Positions 14,540 to 17,686 of a stretch of DNA of 17,686 nt are shown in pieces (within the stretch, counting starts at the first letter, position 1; each line of letters opens with the position of its first letter). Below the pieces are notes generated by a model. That model ran no database searches, had not been told where the DNA came from, and worked only from the letters and a program-made list of their open reading frames with translations. Source of the DNA: Bacteroidota bacterium. Lineage in GTDB: Bacteria; Bacteroidota; Ignavibacteria; SZUA-365; JAADGX01. A program made the translations under genes and the position numbers. The stretch is from assembly GCA_027021285.1 (NCBI GenBank), contig JALUUP010000058.1, positions 1 to 17,686 of the forward strand, in the 5' to 3' direction.

Positions 14540-16029
14540 CACAGCCCCCGCTTTACTTCTTCCTTGAATCCGAACCCGACGGACTGCTTGTATTCCAGCG
14601 GATCCGCTGTCATCTCGATGGCTTCCTCGCGATGGGCCGGAGGAATCACGAAACGGTCTTCAAACGTGCACAGGGACGTGAGTTTATAGATCGCCTCGGC
14701 TTCTGCAACGGTACAATCAGCCTCGCGAAGCATGTGCTCCGCATGCTCCATTTCCACGTCGCCCACCGTGACTGCCCTGCGATAGGTACGAATGGCCATC
14801 TGCTTTTTCAGCACGTAGCGCACCTTGCTGTTGTTTCCGGCTCCAAAGAGCTTTCCCAGGTACTCGATCGGCGCCCTGGCCTTGTCGAAATCCGGGAAGA
14901 GGCCTTCCGTCATGTTCTTCACCGTCTTGCCGTCGAAGCTCGACATGACCGGCAGCATGGGCGGCACGTAGAACAGCATGGGCAGAGTGCGAAACTCGAT
15001 ATGCGGCGGCAGGGCGATCTTCCACTCCTTGACGAATTTATATACCGGTGATTTCTGTGCGGACCGTATCACGTCGTCCTGGATGCCGTTCTCGCGCGCG
15101 GCCTTGATGATCGCGGGGTCGTTGGGATCGACGATCAACTCGCGGTGCGCATCGACCAGTTCGTTATCGGGCCTCCCGGCGATTTCATCTATGCGATCGG
15201 CATCGTAAAGCAGCACGCCCAGGTAGCGTATGCGTCCCACGCAGGAATGGAAACACGCCGGCGCTTGCCCGGTCTCGATACGCGGAAAGCAGAGAATGCA
15301 TTTTTCCGATTTGCCCGTGTTCCAGTTGTAGTAGCTCTTCTTGTACGGACAAGCGGCGACGCACGACCGCCAACCGCGGCAGCGCTTCTGGTCGATCAGC
15401 ACAACGCCGTCCTCGCCGCGCTTGTACAGCGCGCCCGAGGGACAGGATGCCACGCAAGCTGGATTCAGGCAGTGATTACAGATACGCGGAAAGTAGAAAA
15501 ACACCAGGCGCTCGATGGCGGACAGTTGGGCCCTTTGCTCCGGTGACAGGGCGCTCAGGTTGGGATCGTTCTCGGCGTACACCGGCGATCCGCTCAAGTC
15601 GTCATCCCAGTTGGGGCCGGCTTCGATATCGATGTGTTTTCCGGTCACCATGGAAATGGGCCGCGCGGTCGGCTGGTCGTTTCCTTCCGGCGCGTTGAAC
15701 AGGTCCTCGTACTTGTACGTCCAGGGCTCGTAGTAATCGTCCAGGCCGGGTTGATGGGGATTGTGGAAGAGATTGAAGACAACCCGGCCCTTGCCCGTGG
15801 AGCGCAAGCCCAATTTTCCATTCCGTTTTTCCCAGCCGCCCTGGTACTTGTCCTGGTCTTCCCACCTGGTGGGATAACCGGTGCCGGGCTTGGTTTCCAC
15901 GTTGTTCCACCACATGTACTCGGTGCCCTTGCGGTCGGTCCAGATATTCTTGCACGCGATGCTGCACGTGTGGCAACCGATGCACTTGTCCAGGTGGAAG
16001 ACCATTGAAACTTGTGACCTGATATCCAT
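14539..16029 (-). CDS. narH: Nitrate reductase beta subunit NarH (Fe-S electron-transfer subunit)
   Basis: A 496-residue cytoplasmic subunit, close to E. coli NarH (512). Four cysteine groups carry the clusters: C16/19/22/26 (CIGCHTCSIAC), C184/187/192/196 (CNHCLNPACVASC), C217/C223/C227 with W220 in place of a fourth Cys (CRGWRSCVAAC), which marks the [3Fe-4S] centre, and C244/247/259/263. In NarH the groups combine to give three [4Fe-4S] and one [3Fe-4S] cluster linking NarI hemes to NarG. The long NarH-specific regions M-W-W-N-N-V-E-T-K-P-G-T-G-Y-P and Y-L-G-V-L-L-Y-D-A-D distinguish it from other ferredoxin-type subunits. ATG 16029 follows AAGG eight bases upstream and lies 44 bases after narG. 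Confidence 0.97.
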   Translation of the reverse strand: MDIRSQVSMVFHLDKCIGCHTCSIACKNIWTDRKGTEYMWWNNVETKPGTGYPTRWEDQDKYQGGWEKRNGKLGLRSTGKGRVVFNLFHNPHQPGLDDYYEPWTYKYEDLFNAPEGNDQPTARPISMVTGKHIDIEAGPNWDDDLSGSPVYAENDPNLSALSPEQRAQLSAIERLVFFYFPRICNHCLNPACVASCPSGALYKRGEDGVVLIDQKRCRGWRSCVAACPYKKSYYNWNTGKSEKCILCFPRIETGQAPACFHSCVGRIRYLGVLLYDADRIDEIAGRPDNELVDAHRELIVDPNDPAIIKAARENGIQDDVIRSAQKSPVYKFVKEWKIALPPHIEFRTLPMLFYVPPMLPVMSSFDGKTVKNMTEGLFPDFDKARAPIEYLGKLFGAGNNSKVRYVLKKQMAIRTYRRAVTVGDVEMEHAEHMLREADCTVAEAEAIYKLTSLCTFEDRFVIPPAHREEAIEMTADPLEYKQSVGFGFKEEVKRGL

Positions 16030-16073
16030 TGATTAGCCTTTAATTGTAAATCGTGAAAGAGTCATGCCGTCCT

Positions 16074-17686
16074 TTACCATTTCAGTTCCGGCAGCTTGCG
16101 CACCAGGATGTGCGTGTCGCGGTTCGCTCCGGTCGGCCCCCAGTAATTGAAATGGTAGGTAAACTGTCCGTAGCCGCCGATGAGGAGGTTCGGTTTGAGG
16201 CGGGTGCGCGTAAGGCTGTTGTGGCCGCCCGCCCGGCGGTTCCCGCGCAGCGGCGATTTCGGCACCGAGAACGTGCGTTCCGGCGAGTGGTACTGGATGC
16301 AAATGCCCCTGGGTATGCGGGCGCTCACGCACGCGCGGGTTACCACCACACCGTGGTCGTTAAACACTTCCACCCAGTCGTTATCCTTGATACCCAGCTC
16401 CGCCGCGTCCTTGTCGTTCATCCAGAAGGGTTCGATCCCGCGCGAGAGCGTGGTCATGCGGTGGTTGTCGCCGTACGTGGAATGAATGTGCCATTTCCCG
16501 TGGGGCGTGAGGTAATTCAACATCATCGACTTCGCTTCCTCGTCGGTAAAGTTGAGGTCGGCATACTGCGCGGGTGTCGGTTTTGGCTTGTACGTCGGGA
16601 GGTGTTCACCAAACTGGATGTATCCCGGGTGATCCAGGTAGAAATGCTGTCGCCCGGTCAGGGTGCGCCAGGGCACCAGTTTTTCCACGTTGTACGTAAA
16701 CGGCGAATACGCGCGTCCTCCGGTCACCAGGCCGGACCACATGGGACTGTTCACGAAGCGCTGCGGACGGGCTTGCAGGTCGGCGTACGTCGTGCGAATA
16801 TTCCGCGATTTCTCCACCAGGTCGGCGAGCGGCAGGCCCACCTTTTCTTCCATGTTCTTGTACGAGCGATAGGACAGTTCACCGTTCGTCACGGTCGCAA
16901 GGTAGAGGATCGCGTTGCAGACCTCCTCGTCTTCCTCGAGCGAGGGATAGGTCCGTCCTCCCCAGGTCTGGGAAGGAAACGTCGCCAGCATGGAATCGTA
17001 GAAATCGTCGATCCGGTAGTGGGTGCCGTGCGCCCCCAGGCCTTTTTCCCTCACGTTCGGCCCGTAGGAGATGTATTGCCGGTACAGGTTCTTGTAATCT
17101 CGGTGCACGATCGTCATGCCGGGCATGGTCTTGCCGGGAATCGCCTCGATATCACCACTGAGCCAGTCCCGAATTTGCGGTTGACTGATCTCCGCCGCCG
17201 TATCGTGCGCCAGCGGCGTGGCCACGAGGTCCGCCACGGGCTCCGGAAAATGCTTTTCCGACAGCTCGGAAAACTTCCTGGCGATCTGCTTGAATATCTC
17301 CCAATCGCTTTTCGACTCCCAGCACGGCGGGACCGCCTTGGAGAGGGGGTGAATGAAGCTGTGCATGTCGGTGGAGTTGAGGTCCGCCTTCTCGTACCAC
17401 GTGGCGGCGGGAAGCACGATGTCCGAGTACAACGCCGACGTGTCCATGCGGAAGTTCAGGTCGACAACCAGGTCCATTTTCCCGTGCGGGACCTTGTCGT
17501 GCCAGGTGACCTCGGTAATAGCTTCTTTGGCAAAATCCGGTTGGGCTATAGCGTTGGTATGCGTGCCCAGGTAGTGCTTCAGGAAATACTCGTGTCCCTT
17601 GGCGCTTGACATGAGGGCGTTGCCGCGCCAGATGTACCACACCCGCGGCCAGTTTGCCTCGTTATCGGGGTCTTCCACCGAGAACC
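16074..17686 (-). CDS. narG: Nitrate reductase alpha subunit NarG, C-terminal part (cut by window edge)
   Basis: The frame enters from the right edge and ends with TAA at 16074, giving 536 residues, a bit under half of a typical NarG (about 1200). Diagnostic stretches include D-L-N-F-R-M-D-T-S-A-L-Y-S-D-I-V-L-P-A-A-T-W-Y-E-K-x-D-L-N-S-T-D-M-H, H-P-L-S-K-A-V-P-P-C-W-E-S-K-S-D-W, L-T-G-R-Q-H-F-Y-x-D-H, H-S-T-Y-x-D-N-x-x-M-x-x-L-S-R-G, and G-G-H-N-S-L-T-R-T-R-L-K-P-N-L-L-I-G-G-Y-G-Q in the molybdopterin dinucleotide-binding domain, then T-Y-H-F-N-Y-W-G-P-T-G-A-N-R-D. NarG holds Mo-bisMGD and reduces nitrate to nitrite. The N-terminal FS0 cluster site and the Asp ligand region are outside the window. 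The same family includes cytoplasmic-type nitrite oxidoreductases; direction cannot be decided from this part alone. Confidence 0.97.
   Translation of the reverse strand, partial: FSVEDPDNEANWPRVWYIWRGNALMSSAKGHEYFLKHYLGTHTNAIAQPDFAKEAITEVTWHDKVPHGKMDLVVDLNFRMDTSALYSDIVLPAATWYEKADLNSTDMHSFIHPLSKAVPPCWESKSDWEIFKQIARKFSELSEKHFPEPVADLVATPLAHDTAAEISQPQIRDWLSGDIEAIPGKTMPGMTIVHRDYKNLYRQYISYGPNVREKGLGAHGTHYRIDDFYDSMLATFPSQTWGGRTYPSLEEDEEVCNAILYLATVTNGELSYRSYKNMEEKVGLPLADLVEKSRNIRTTYADLQARPQRFVNSPMWSGLVTGGRAYSPFTYNVEKLVPWRTLTGRQHFYLDHPGYIQFGEHLPTYKPKPTPAQYADLNFTDEEAKSMMLNYLTPHGKWHIHSTYGDNHRMTTLSRGIEPFWMNDKDAAELGIKDNDWVEVFNDHGVVVTRACVSARIPRGICIQYHSPERTFSVPKSPLRGNRRAGGHNSLTRTRLKPNLLIGGYGQFTYHFNYWGPTGANRDTHILVRKLPELKW

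Noticed and set aside
16053..17609. Plus-strand open frame of 518 codons opposite narG
   Set aside because: Antisense shadow with Val/Arg/His-rich mirror composition; narG on the other strand is certain.
1..17686. CRISPR arrays, tRNA or rRNA genes, insertion sequences, phage genes
   Set aside because: No regularly spaced repeats, no tRNA-like cloverleaf, no transposase or integrase motifs were seen on either strand.

Overview
The window is a bacterial respiratory gene block. Every gene I can support lies on the minus strand, so the biological reading direction is from base 17686 down to base 1. The order is: the C-terminal part of narG (cut by the right edge), narH, narJ, narI, two different NarK-family nitrate/nitrite transporters, and a complete alternative complex III (ACIII) set actA-actB-actC-actD-actE-actF. 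A hairpin-plus-T-tract terminator follows actF. After it come a small NTF2/SnoaL-like gene and the start of a secreted LVIVD-repeat protein that runs off the left edge.

Region by region (minus-strand order). 17686-13179 encodes the membrane-bound nitrate reductase: catalytic alpha subunit, four-cluster Fe-S beta subunit, assembly chaperone and di-heme b quinol-oxidising gamma subunit. 13069-9995 encodes a NarK1-like carrier with an unusual periplasmic insert and a NarK2-like carrier with two extra central membrane segments; the two genes abut with no spacer. 9866-2301 encodes ACIII: pentaheme cytochrome ActA, fused molybdopterin-like/ferredoxin-like ActB with a Tat signal and lipobox, NrfD-like ActC and ActF, DUF3341 ActD and monoheme ActE. 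actD/actE and actE/actF overlap by four bases. 2300-1 is different in character: looser spacing, strong hairpins, a possible Cys-rich leader peptide and a promoter-like element.

Working together: NarK carriers bring in nitrate and export nitrite. NarGHI oxidises quinol and reduces nitrate in the cytoplasm. ACIII also oxidises quinol and passes electrons to periplasmic cytochromes, which could feed later denitrification enzymes or an oxidase encoded elsewhere. No terminal oxidase, nitrite reductase or NO reductase is in the window.

Organism: a Gram-negative, menaquinone-type respirer is likely. ACIII, LVIVD repeats and one promoter matching the Bacteroidota TTTG/TAnnTTTG pattern point loosely to the Bacteroidota/FCB group (for example Ignavibacteriota-like lineages), but ACIII is widespread and I hold this at low confidence. 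The DNA is moderately GC-rich. I see no mobile element, CRISPR array, tRNA or rRNA.
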